64,000 nucleotides of DNA from assembly GCA_964019415.1 (NCBI GenBank), contig OZ025884.1:3789193-3853192 (forward strand), given 5' to 3'. This document shows positions 35,701 to 48,200 of this stretch, one piece after another (position 1 is the first letter of the stretch; each line of letters starts with the position of its first letter). Made by a program: the position numbers and the translations under genes. The notes below the pieces were generated by a model. That model saw only the letters and a list, made by a program, of their open reading frames with translations, ran no database searches and was not told the origin of the DNA. This stretch comes from Ianthella basta. Its lineage: Eukaryota; Porifera; Demospongiae; Verongiida; Ianthellidae.

Positions 35701-38700
35701 TCAGAGCAAAACAGTATGGTCTTTTCACCAGACTCTACCTCCCAGCAATAATATAATCTGTAAAAAAGGAGGCAAGGTAGCTGTCTGGCTTGCTAGACTA
35801 GAACTCACACTCAGACTATCCTAAGAATGGTAGCATTGTCTTGTAGTACATACATACTAGGCATAGATAGTCTATCTTCCCTTCTTGCTTACATGTAGCA
35901 ATAACAATAGCATTATTCTGTATTATGGAAAGGCTTCTAAAGTGAACCTCTTTCTCAGTTGACACCTCTGCTACCTTTTGTCAATGGCAACTGTCACAAT
36001 CGCTGTAGTCATTACTTCACGGGAAAGGATTAAGCAATTTTCTGCACATCTAGCATCTTCTAACACCTTCCATGAGTGCATACATCAAATAGCTGTGGGG
36101 CAGCCTCACACAAAGTGGAAGGCTTCAGCAGTTGTGTGAGAAATGACGATGTTTACAGTTTTGTATATTATGCTATCCTTCAGCTGTGTGCAATCCATCC
36201 TGTGCCAATGGAGGAACATGTGTGTCTCCTAATGGATGTGCTTGTACCCCAGGATGGGCTGGATCTTCCTGTAGTCAAGGTGAACTGTGTTTGTAGTTTG
36301 CAGTGATGAGTTACTGTCGTATAATACTATTGTGCATGTAAACGACACACAACCTGTGTAACACCTCACAGCACGCAATCATGGAAGATATGTAATATAG
36401 ACCTAACTGACCAACTGAGAGAAGCATGTAGTTTGAGTTGGAGCAACTGCGTATGCTCACAATAACTCTAAATACTTATGTATGTACCTTTCAGCTGTGT
36501 GCAACCCAGCCTGTGCCAATGGAGGAACATGTTCATCTCCAGACACTTGTTCATGTGCATCAGGATGGACAGGTCCCACGTGCAATCAACGTGAGTTTTA
36601 TTTGCATTATTTCCCATGCTACTTCCCATTCTCTTCGTGTCAATAGTGTCTAAATATGTAGATCAAGACATTATGTTGTTGAATCTTCCGGAATTGTATC
36701 TTGCAAATGCAGGTGATGACTTAAGTCTTGCCGTTATAAAAGCTGCTACTGTGTATTCTCTCACTTCTTGTTTAGAATGATTCTTACACATCTTTCACAT
36801 AGCTGGGTTAAGGAAGCATTAAATTGCTGTAGGACTAGCAACAGCTTGGCAGCTCAGTGTACTTCTGACTTTGTTGGCAAATTTATTTTTATATGTGTAT
36901 ATGAGTATCGAGATACCCATGTCTGATTCCTTTGCCTTTCAGCTGTTTGCTCTCCAGATTGTCAGAACGGAGGCCTGTGTACAGCACCCAGCACATGTGA
37001 CTGCAGTCCTGCAATTGGCTACACTGGATCACGTTGTGAACAAGGTAAGACTCCTTAAACTGTAGTGATCAATCATTGTAGAGACCTCAATAAGTGTTAT
37101 TTGCCTCTGCATCATTGGCATATTTCAAATTGAATCCCTAGCCTTTCTAGCATAGAGTTTCAGCTATTTCCTAAGCCAAACTAACCTAGGTGTGGACCAT
37201 TCACCCTCCCCCACCCTATACCATAGGCAATGGACTAGATACCACTGCCCTATCTTCACAATGTAAAATAATAGTAGTTTTGAACTCAAGGATGTCCTAA
37301 GAGTCATGATCATTTCACACAAATTGTCCCAATTTCTGGTTATGAATGCCAAGTGGAGAGCTTCGAAAACAGTTATAAGCTAGGGAACCATTTGTGCCCA
37401 CTAAATGGTTAAGCAGTTACTGACTTACATAGGAAGGTGTTCATTCACTACTTAAATATGAAAGAAATTAATGTGCTTCAATGGTACTTTAAAATGGGTA
37501 CAAAATGACCTGATGCCTAGCCATATTTCTTATTGAATATCTGCTTTTGGTGAAATGGCTGTCCATCAAGATCAGCATGTGTGCAGTTCTTTCTAGAAGG
37601 TGAGAGTTGTGAAACAGTCCCAGGGAAGCGGCTATCTCTTCTGTGTGCACTCTACAGTTCTCTGCTGGTGGATGAAGTAGTACGTACGATCTTGAACGAC
37701 TTTGAACAACTTGAATATCCAGATCCATGTAGAGTGGGGATTGTTATAAACCCGTCATCAATTCGTTGCTTGCCTCCTTTACATACCTAGCCTCGATGGA
37801 CATATTTCTACACTGATCCACTGCTTTGAAACACTGGAATACATTTTAACCTGGCTTCTGGGCAGATATACTGTTTCTAGACTGTATTGTAATGTGTACT
37901 TTCATGAATAGCCCACTCTGGTAGTATGAAAAATGTAAGATTTACAGTGAAAATGTAGTATAATTTATCCTGTTTCCTGCATATGTCACTCATGCATATA
38001 CATTTATATATAAACTCTAGAACACTTACGTAGTGTAAACTGGGGTGAAGCACTCTATATATTGTATTCTTTATTGCTCATACATCTATGTTTTCTTCTA
38101 TTAGACCATAATGAATGCAATGACAACCCACAGCCATGTCACCAGGTGTGCGTAAATAATGTTGGTTCATTTACCTGTGAGTGCGAAACGGGCTTTCTTC
38201 TGCGAATGGATGGCATTAATTGCTATGGTTAGTCAGTAATTTTTAACTAACTGATACTGATCGATTCTTCTTTATTTTGAAGCCATTCTTTTAGCAATTT
38301 TAACAAAACTTCTTCTCCAGATATAAATGAGTGTGAGCCAACCTCTCCTTGTGACCAAAGATGTGTTAACACAGAGGGATCGTATAGATGCGAGTGTCAT
38401 AATGGTTTTGAAATGCAAAATGGAAACTGCGTAGGTGAGTGCAGGCAAGTTGTGAATTGGGATAGTTTGAGATTTTGTCACCCTATTAGTTATTTGGTAC
38501 AAACTAGTATTTTGTATGCTTTCTATGGCTTCATGCCTAGGCTGATAAGCTAGAGACTGCCTCATATACTGAGACATATGTAAAATGAAAGGCTTCGGCT
38601 AATTTTGGAGTTCCTGATTTCACCAATGGCCTTTCAGCCTTAACAGATTAAGTCGACTAAATTGATTCATACTTTGTTGTCAGCTAGTGATTGCTACGTA

Positions 38701-39196
38701 CATTGAATGATAAAGAATACTTATGTGCTACGTTGCTTGCTTGACTTTTTCCATGCTGTTTCAGTAGTACTGTTTCATAGTATATTAATCTTTACTCTAT
38801 ATGTCCAATTATATATAGGTATTCAATTCCCATTCTATTTCACTTTACAGTTTGTAGGTATTGATCTTATTGTTGCCAGCACTAATTCTCTTTCATGATT
38901 TTCTCCTTACCAGACATTGATGAGTGCATTAGAACTATGCCCTGTGATCACATCTGTCACAATCAGCCTGGTTCCTTTGTTTGCGAGTGTCGTACAGGAT
39001 ATGAACTGCAAGGCACTGGGACATGCATAGGTGAGCATTATAGTCATGATTTGACCTGGTTGATAATGTAATATGTAGAGGTAAGCAAAGCAATGTTACA
39101 TCTTACAATGTAATGTACTGTGTAGCAGTCACCAAGAAACTCATACTAGATGGTGCTGGGTAACATATTATAAAATATGATGTGAATGTGTGTGAG

Positions 39197-39263
<67 letters not shown>

Positions 39264-42200
39264 AAAGTTCATACATACTTTGGCAATGGTGTGTGGTTGA
39301 ATTCCATTACCCTGGTATGCATAACTGCAATAGGAAGCCTCTTCCTTTGTATAACAATATGCTTGAAATGGATACAGTGGAACATCCCTTAACAGACACC
39401 TCCTAATAGCAGCCACCTCGCTAGCGCAGACACATTGTTGCGGTCCCAATTTAATTTCCGTTCACCCAAATACAATGGCACCCTCCCAAGTACAGACACC
39501 TCTCTATTCCGTATTGCGGCCACATAAATAGCTCCAGATGTACTATCATTATATAGAATACACTCTATAATACGGACAATATAAAAAAAATGTAAGCTTC
39601 AGTCAGATGATTCTGGCAACAGTGATCTTTCTCTGAGTTTTGGCAGCATCTCGCCAAGTCGTTGGGTATACTTTTTGGCCCGTACAGGTGATAAACACAA
39701 GGGACTTCAAGGCCATACCCAGCACCGCGATTGACTCTCTTCCCAGTGATTTCGACGGTATCTTTGTTGCAGTCTCTCGCAAGGAATGGCGAGATAAGCG
39801 GAGCAAGATTGTATGGCATGTGCCCTACTGTTGTACCGTCAGCCTTTATTATAGCAACAGCACACTTATCCCAACAATTATCCGGCTCTCTTTGCAGATT
39901 CAACATCTGTCCAGTTCTTGGCTGCCAGTGTTCTTGGTAGGCATGCGCTCCTCTTACAAAAGAACGAATCTTGCAGTAGTCTTAAGACATTTCTGAGCTG
40001 GCTGACTCGCCATAGTACGGCTTCGTCTGCGGTGCATGTACACAATCAAAAGGCAAGGGCAAGGTGATTGACCTTGGCCTTGCCCTTGACCCTGCATGTA
40101 TCCTGCACGTGTTTCCATAGACTCAAGATTTCACACAATCAAAGGGAAGTGCAAGGTGATTAACCTTGGCCTTATCCTTGCACGTGTCCCTACACGTGTG
40201 TTAGTGCAAAATGGCTCTTTCTACCGCGAAACAGCACAATGAATTGTCACTTCAGAAGAAGTATAAGCTAGTGCAGATGGCAGAGAAGAACCCAAAACTG
40301 GGAGCTAGAAAGCTAGCTGAAAACTTCAGCATTGGCAAGACACAGGCATGCACCATTCTGAAAAACAAGGTTACCATTCTTGAAAGTTACGAGGGTAATG
40401 CCTCCAGTGAGATATGCTGTTTTTAAAGAGGGCACGTACCTCGCAATTTGCTGATGTCAGCAATCGGCTATATGATTGGTGCCTCATGGCAGTTTGCAAG
40501 AACATCTACCCTGATGGTCCCAAGATATGTCAGAAGGCGAAGGAGATTGCACAGCACTTGGAAATCTCCGAATACAAGGCATCCAGTGGGTGGCTAGAAA
40601 ACGAAGCACAACATTCGACAGATAACTATCAGTGGGGAGTCAGGCGATGTCAAAGGTGAAACCATTGACTCCTGGAAAGAGCACATCCCAGAGATTCATG
40701 GTTACAGTGCCAAGAATATTTGGAACATGGATGAAACAGGCTGCTTCTGGAGGGCATTGCCTGACAAAGGCTTGGGACAGAAAGGGAAGTTATGCAAAGG
40801 GGGCAAGAAATGCAAACAGAGGGTGACAGTAGCATTTTTGTAAATGCTGCAGGAGACAAAGAAGGTATCAAACCAGTAGTTGTCTGGACATCTGAAAACC
40901 CTTAATGCTTCAAGGGAGTTGATAAAAGCCGCCTGCCAGTGAGCTTTTACAGTCAGGCAAATCCTGGATGACAGGAGACATTATGCACCGTGTCCTTCTC
41001 AAGATAAACAACCAATTGAGGTCACAAAGCTGCTCAATTGTGCTGCTCATGGATAATTCAGGATGCCACTCACTTGATCTTTCAGGAAAATACAGCAACA
41101 TCAAAATCCTGTTTCTTCCTCCGAACACCACCTCAGTTCTTCAGCCCCTTGACCTTGGGATCATCAAGAACTTTAAGGTACACTTTCATAAGCTTCTCAT
41201 GCATCATGTTCTTGCCAAAATTGAGGAGTGCTCAAGCACTCATGACGTGGTCAAGTCAGTCAACATCCTGCTAGCATGCAGATGGGTTGCACAGGCATGG
41301 GAGTTGGTGTCATCCGAAATCATTAAGAAATTCTTCCGAAAGGCAGGGGTTCTCAACTCTGATTCTTCTCCAGTCTCATGTGATGTCAGCCCAGCTGGTG
41401 ACCCTTTTGCAGACCTGGAAGTGGGCTGTGAGACAGGAGAGCTAGAAGACATGATTAAAGGGATCAGATCTGGAGATTGCTACTCTACGGAGGAATTTAC
41501 CACTGCCGATGATGACCTACCTGTGTGTCAGGACTACGCTGATGACAGCTGGGAGGCTGATTTCTTAGCTGAGATTGGTCCAAGTAAGAAAAGGAATGAC
41601 TCAGAGGAGAGCCAAAGACTGGAAGAAATGAGGAAGAGGATGAGGAGGATGGGGAGGGAGATGCCTTCTGCACGCCTGTGCTACCCAAGCTAATAACCTT
41701 TCACGAAGCCATGCAGAGCTTATATGATGTTGCTGCCTTTTTAGATTACAAGGGGTACACTTCTGAAGCAACGGAAGTTAGCCGCGTAACAAATGTGGTT
41801 GCAGCACTTCACTACTCTTCTCTTACAAAAGCCAGGCAGACAACACTGGATGACTTTTCCATAAATAGTGTAGTGTAGCAGTGTAGCTATCATGACAGTA
41901 GCACACTATTATGCATATTTTTGTTACACTACAGTAACATGTTAGCTTTATGTTGTCAATACATTGCCTACCTTTGCATAAAAATGTAATTATTACACAG
42001 TTAAGGGCAAACCTCCGAAATCAGGACACCTCCATAATGAGGACACTTGGATCTGGTCCCAAGGGTGTCCTGATTATGGAGGTCCCACTGTATACCATGG
42101 TCATGTATGGAAGGTGTGAATAGATAGCCACAAAAGCAAGATACATGGTGGTTGACCACTGGGAATCATCAGGATACCTCTTCTTTTGTGCTGACACGCA

Positions 42201-45200
42201 TCCTTAAGAAGGAACTTCAGGCATGGTTCATTCTCCTTGACCCTTACCAAATCGCAGAGACATGCAATCGTCATCTGTACAACAAGGCTGCTCACTTCCC
42301 TTGTCAGTATGACACTGCTCTCTATTAGCCATCTCTAGAGAATGACTTAGCTAGCTAGACATTCTTCTAGTGTGGTTGCTTAACAATTCAAAGCTCCAGA
42401 TTCAAATCCTACTACAGCCACTTTTTAACTTTCTCCTTTTTCTTAGCTGTTTGTTTGCCTACCAGTCTTCAGCTATGCCACATGCTTTTTTTCTGCACCA
42501 ATAGCATGATGCAGTGATGGATGCATGTAATTCTGCAACCCTCCAATACTATCTAAACTGGCTAGACTTGCTGTAGCAGGTATACCCACTGAAGGAAGCA
42601 CTCATGCACGCACACATGCATGCACACACACGCACACGCACACACACACACACACACCACACATGCTCACATTGCAAAGACCCCAATTGTACACAGTGGA
42701 ACCCCACCTTGCGGACACCCTGAAAAGCGGACACCTCGATTATGCGGACACTTTCAAAAGCCCCAACGATTTGTCCTATTCTATTAATGTAAACTTCCCC
42801 TTGAAATGTAGACACCCTGTTAATCCATAATTCGGACAGCGCCTGGTGTACCGGCCTATATAACACTGTGTAAATCTTACCCAATAATCTGGACACTGCG
42901 AGGCTTCTAGAAATGGCCGCTCGCTTTATATTGTAAACCATGCTGATGTAAACATATACATCTTGTACTTAATGAAGTAATGATACTGCATGCATATGCT
43001 TAACTACACAATGCTACAAGTTACAGTTTCACTGGGGGTTCATAGTGGTGTCGCAGAGCAGTTGAAGACACTCGACGTACACCTTCTTTCCAAAGAGGCT
43101 AAACTTACATGGAACATTGACTCCGTACCCTGCACCTCTGTTGACCCGCTCTCCAGTGACTTCTGCCATGCCCTTGCTGGAGTCTCTTTGCAGAAATGTC
43201 GAGAACAGGCGAGAAAGATGGCGAGGTACATGCCCCTTGACCTTGCCTCTCTTGCAGACTGCTACTGCAAATTTGTCTATGCAGTTGTCACTTTCCCTTT
43301 CGTAACTGTAAGGTATCTCCAACTTTCGGCCACAGTTCCTATTGTAAACATGTATTCCTCGAATATAGGAGTCAACTTCAACTGACAACTTTTCTTCAGG
43401 GCAGAGGTTACCATACATCCTTCCTTGCTTGCAAAATCTGGTTGGGACACTAAGGTGAGCCTAAATCCTGTGTATTTACCAAGACTCTGAATATTCAGTG
43501 TGCAACACCTACGTACGGTCTTTACGTACATATACATACGTAGGTGCTGTGCACCAAGTAAGTGCGAACCAAAGTCTACGGTGATCAAAATGTCCCTTTT
43601 AAAGGCACAGCGTGTTGATCTGACTCTGAAGCAGAAGGTGGACGTTATCAAGGCTGAAGGAAAAGAGCCCAGTGTAAATGTTCACGAGCTCGCAAAGACG
43701 TTCCAGTGTGGAAAAACCCAGGTAGCTACTATTTCGAAGAACAAAGTTGACATACTCCAGACTTATGAGCAAAATACTTCTGCAACTGTCATCTAAGCAC
43801 GAAAGAGGTTTAGGACCTCTGAGATTGCAGATGGCAATGAAGCCCTCTATGAGTGGTACCTGATAGCAGTGAGCAAAGGTATCTACCCAAATAGAGCACA
43901 GCTGAGCGAAAAGGGCAAAGCAATTGCGGCGAAACTGAGCCATGTTAATTTTCTTGCCTCACCTGGATGGCTGGATCAGTGGAAGAAAAGATACAGCATT
44001 AAGGGCAAATTTGCAAAGTCTAAGGCTTGCAAGGGTGGGAAGAACAGCAAGAAATGGGTAACAGTAGCACTGATTGTAAATGCAGTTGGTGAGAAGGAGA
44101 AAGTGATTGTAATTGAGAAATCTGAGAAGCCCAGATGCTTTCGTTTAGTGAAGGAGGAGCTGCCTGTTGCATACTTTAGTCAGAAGAAGGTATGGATGAC
44201 TAGAGATATTCCTGCTCCAAAGCGTTAATCGATGCTTACATCCCAAAAACAGAAGAGGATCCTTTTGCAGATTTAGATTCCGTTGCTGATAGGCAATGCT
44301 GTCTCAGTTTCCAGAAACATGCTCAGCCAGGGAATACATTGCTGCACAAGTAGATCTTCCTACGTACATTTCAGAACTATGATGATGAATCATGGGAAGA
44401 GAGCATCTTGGATGAAGGACACAGGAGCAAGAGTAAGAAAGCCAATGAAGAGGAAGACAGAGAAGAAAGCAGTGTTTAAGAAGACTTAGAGGCTGAAGAA
44501 CTCCCGGACTCCAGTGTCGCATGAAAAATTAGCACACTCTCTGAAGCAATGTCTCTTGTTGAAGATGCTTCAAAGTTCTTGGGCTACAAAGGACATACTT
44601 CAGAAGCCACTGAGGCATTTCAACTGCTTGACTGGCTTGCTTTGCTCAAGCATGTACACAAGACACAGAGTATGAAACAAGTAACATTAGATAACTTCTT
44701 CTCCTGAACTCTTTGCAGGTGTACCTATATATCTTGCATTTATAGTTTTTCTATCTCTGTTGCATGCCATGCTGATACATAACATGCTAAACTGTGCCTC
44801 TGCCATCTACAGACACTAAAGTATTGTATTTATATTGAATTTATATGTATTGCAATGGCGTACCCCTGAAATGAGGACACCCCTATAATCAGGACACTTC
44901 GCTTGTGCTAAAGGGTGTCCGCAATATAGGGGTTCCACTGTACTGTATTCTTCATGTAGTGAGCTAATTTAAAATAACTGTTTCACGTGTCAGTACTACA
45001 CCTGCATGTGTGTGCATATGCATGTGCGTATGTGCGTGTGGTGGGTGAGTGTGGTTGCGTTAGTAGGTGTGTAAACTGCACATGTGTGTTAATACATCAA
45101 TGTGTACCAGTGTGCATTGCTTTGCTATATAGTATGCGAGTGCACTACACTGATATAATCTGAATATACAATAGCAAACATTTTCTTTGTCTACCACAGA

Positions 45201-48200
45201 TATCGATGAATGTGTGACAATTCAACCATGTTCTCAAAACTGTCACAACAATCCTGGTTCCTACACGTGCAGCTGTAATGATGGGTACAGTTTAATGGGT
45301 TCAGCAGAATGTATAGGTAAGTTGCATTAATACTGGTAATAGTTGTAACAAAAGTGTATTTAGTAATTAGGGATAGAGATAGGAAAATGATAAAAGTATA
45401 GGTTGACCTCTTCTTTGTCAATCCTACTGTGGCATTTAATTTTGAACTCACGCGAATAATATTGTACGTGATTGTACTGTTAAATATGAATTTGTTGCCC
45501 TACTAGCAGCCAAACATTCCTTCAATCTCCAGATATTGATGAGTGTGAAGAGGGAACTCATAGCTGCCAGGACAACTGCCAGAACACCATAGGAAGCTAT
45601 ACATGCTTCTGCAACCAGGGTCGCATTCTGAGTGCCAATCTGCGCGATTGTGAGGGTAAGTGTTTGTATACATGAACACTGCACAGTGCTCAGTGAGGAT
45701 GTAGCATGCGTCTGTGTGAATACAAAGCAGTGTCATAACAATTCTGCTGAAATACAGTAGCTTCCTTAAATGGGTTGATGTATGTTGTGATCTCAATGCC
45801 TTCATGTAACACTTGTTCATAGTGTTATTAAATTGTTACTATAAGGTAACAGTGAGATGATTGGCAGCATGTTAAATTATCACCAACTGGTAATCTCGCA
45901 GCTTTGCCTAGTTTTCTACTTGAACCCTTTGGCACATCTAGCTCATGAAATGCCAACACCTAACAAGCCTGATGTTATAACTTGACAGAAATGACTGATT
46001 GATATTCTATTGTATTATCTGACATTTTACTATGGGATTAGTTTGCATTTTCCAGACATATTGGTTCTGGTTTGTTTCTATCTTTTGGTTGACTTTAAAA
46101 CCAGATTGTGAGCCCCTCCTGGGAAAAAGGGCCAAAAATCATAGTGCGACCCCTCAACTGCACACCTACAGCCTCCGTTTTACACTCGGTGTAATCTTTG
46201 CTAAACACCATAGTATTGGACTTGTTCCAGTTTATAACCTGACCATGCCTCTTCATATGCATCATTTGTATTATACAAATGTGTGCAGTTTCAGTTAAAT
46301 GTAGTTAACATCAGGTTGCACGCATGCGCCAATGTGAAACTTGGGATGCAAATCTCCACCAAACTAATACACTGAAGTAAGAATTGACACATTAATTTCA
46401 ACACATTGCTTGCATCATTAAATGCCATTTGGTATCATTTGTGTTTGATGAATCAATTTATTTATTGGCCAACCTACTTTGAAACATCACGATAACATTG
46501 TACACAAACTGAAGGTATAGCATGATACCATACAGCAGAATCACAGTATGGGGTTTAGGGTGCGTACCTGCCTAAAGCTCTTGCAATGCCACAACTTTAG
46601 AAGCATGCTCTGTTGTCATAGCTGGTGTGACATTACATTTGTCTTATATCGTATACAATATATTTTACTATTACTACTTTCCCTTTTCCTTTACAGAGTT
46701 TAATCTGCCTTCTGTCACAATTCCACCTGTGGCAGTTAATGGTAACTTCATCAACGCAATTCGAGGCACTCTCAATACATGCAGCAATGGTGGGCTTTGC
46801 GCTTGCATGAATACCATCTTCACTGAACTGGAAAACCTTGATATTGGCCAGATGCTAGTTACCACTGAAGAAGACTTCATTTGTCTTAATTTTGCTGCTG
46901 CTAACATCCCTGTGTCTGACATCATTCTTGCCTTGTTTGGAACAGATGCTCAGAGTGTCGCACTACCATTTCCTGCCAACCTGGACAAACTTTCATACAA
47001 CTGTACATCACAAGAAGTACATGCGGAAACAGCTCAGACTGGAGGCATGCTGGATCTATTCAGAGGTTTGCTGTCTGTCTCCACTCTTACCCTCAAAGTG
47101 ACTGTAACCAGCATTTTGCAATCACCTGAAATGACATACTTGGAAGTGTCTGGGTACTGGACCATCGGTGAAAAACAGTTTTATGTGTGGGTTGAAATGA
47201 CAACATCGCAATGGAACTTTGAGGCTCAGTTAGTCCTTGAGGAAGACGTTGATCTTATTCAGTTTCTGGCTTCTGCTGTTGGCCAGGATATTCAGAATGG
47301 ACCTTTTGGTAATGTTATCTTCCTCACTGACATACGCATTAAAGGCATCTATGACACAGACAACCTGATCATTGCAATTGTACTACAAGGAACCATTCGT
47401 ATTCAGGATTGGTTTGAGCAGACAGTTTGCATTTTCCTCCATCATGAGCTTGTCAATGTGGGACGGAGATCAGCTGAAATAGCAATCATCTCAGATTGTG
47501 AGAATGCCGGTTTAAATTTGCAACTTGGTGGCCTTGTTCAGGATGTCACTGGATTCGATATCAGTGGAATACCCTTTCTGGCTGATCTGATGCTACCTAA
47601 CTTTCATCTGATATACAATACAGAGAATTTTCCCTTTGACGATGTTGAACTGTTAGGATTTGAACTCCCTGAACTGAGCATGGCCTTTGATTATACTGGC
47701 TTCAAAGTGGTTTTTGAATTTGCCATTGAAGGGCTAGTAGAGGTGCAGTGGATCTTCCGTTTTGAGAGTGGCAGAGTGGTTTTCGAGCCACTTGAGCCTG
47801 GTACTGGCTTCAAGATTGGTGATGTACTTCGTGCTATAGCCAGTGCACTAACCCCGCCAAATGTTGACCTTTTTGATCTAGATCTCTTTGGCATTCGAGT
47901 AGTTGAAATGAACCTTAACTTTGAAATGCGCACACTTCATTTGTCCATAGCAATACCACAGACACTGACTATATTCCTGGATGACTTTCAAGTGCAGAAC
48001 ATCTTCATTGATTTTGAAGTGATGTATCAAGCTTCACTTGAACTCACTCATTTCAACATTACGGGTGAACTTATTATTGCTGGTAGCCTCTTCTCTGTTC
48101 AAATTACATTTGCAGATGATGTGTACAACCTGCAGGCTTGTGCTGAAGATGCTAGATTCAGTGTTGGTGGATTGATATCTGCTTTTCAGTCATCCAATCA

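Larger units (their letters stand above)
39375..42090 (+). mobile_element. Two-gene pogo/Tigger-like transposon, element 1 (HIRAN-like ORF plus transposase)
   Basis: The left end CAGTGGAACATCCCTTAACA and the right end (inward CAGTGGGACCTCCATAATCA) are flanked by TA at 39373-39374 and 42091-42092. Sub-terminal cagacacc/aggacacc motifs repeat at both ends. Inside are a minus-strand HIRAN-like ORF (39565-40013) and a plus-strand Tigger-like transposase (40211-41878). About 200 bases with internal direct repeats separate them. Both reading frames carry lesions. The same layout recurs in element 2. Confidence 0.8.
42694..44940 (+). mobile_element. Two-gene pogo/Tigger-like transposon, element 2 (HIRAN-like ORF plus transposase)
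   Basis: The left end CAGTGGAACCCCACCTTGCG and the right end (inward CAGTGGAACCCCTATATTGC) share the pogo/Tigger-type start and then gcggacaccct. TA follows the right end; the left flank reads CA. Inside are an intact minus-strand HIRAN-like ORF (43029-43418) and a plus-strand transposase remnant (43590-44707). The gene order and divergent orientation equal those of element 1, but the sequences are well diverged, so these are not a simple recent duplication. Confidence 0.8.

Noticed and set aside
39168-39449. Thr-His repeat protein on the minus strand
   Set aside because: It is the translation of the GT microsatellite.
42360-42420. tRNA or tRNA-derived SINE suggested by gattcaaatcc
   Set aside because: No acceptor stem, D arm or anticodon arm could be paired.
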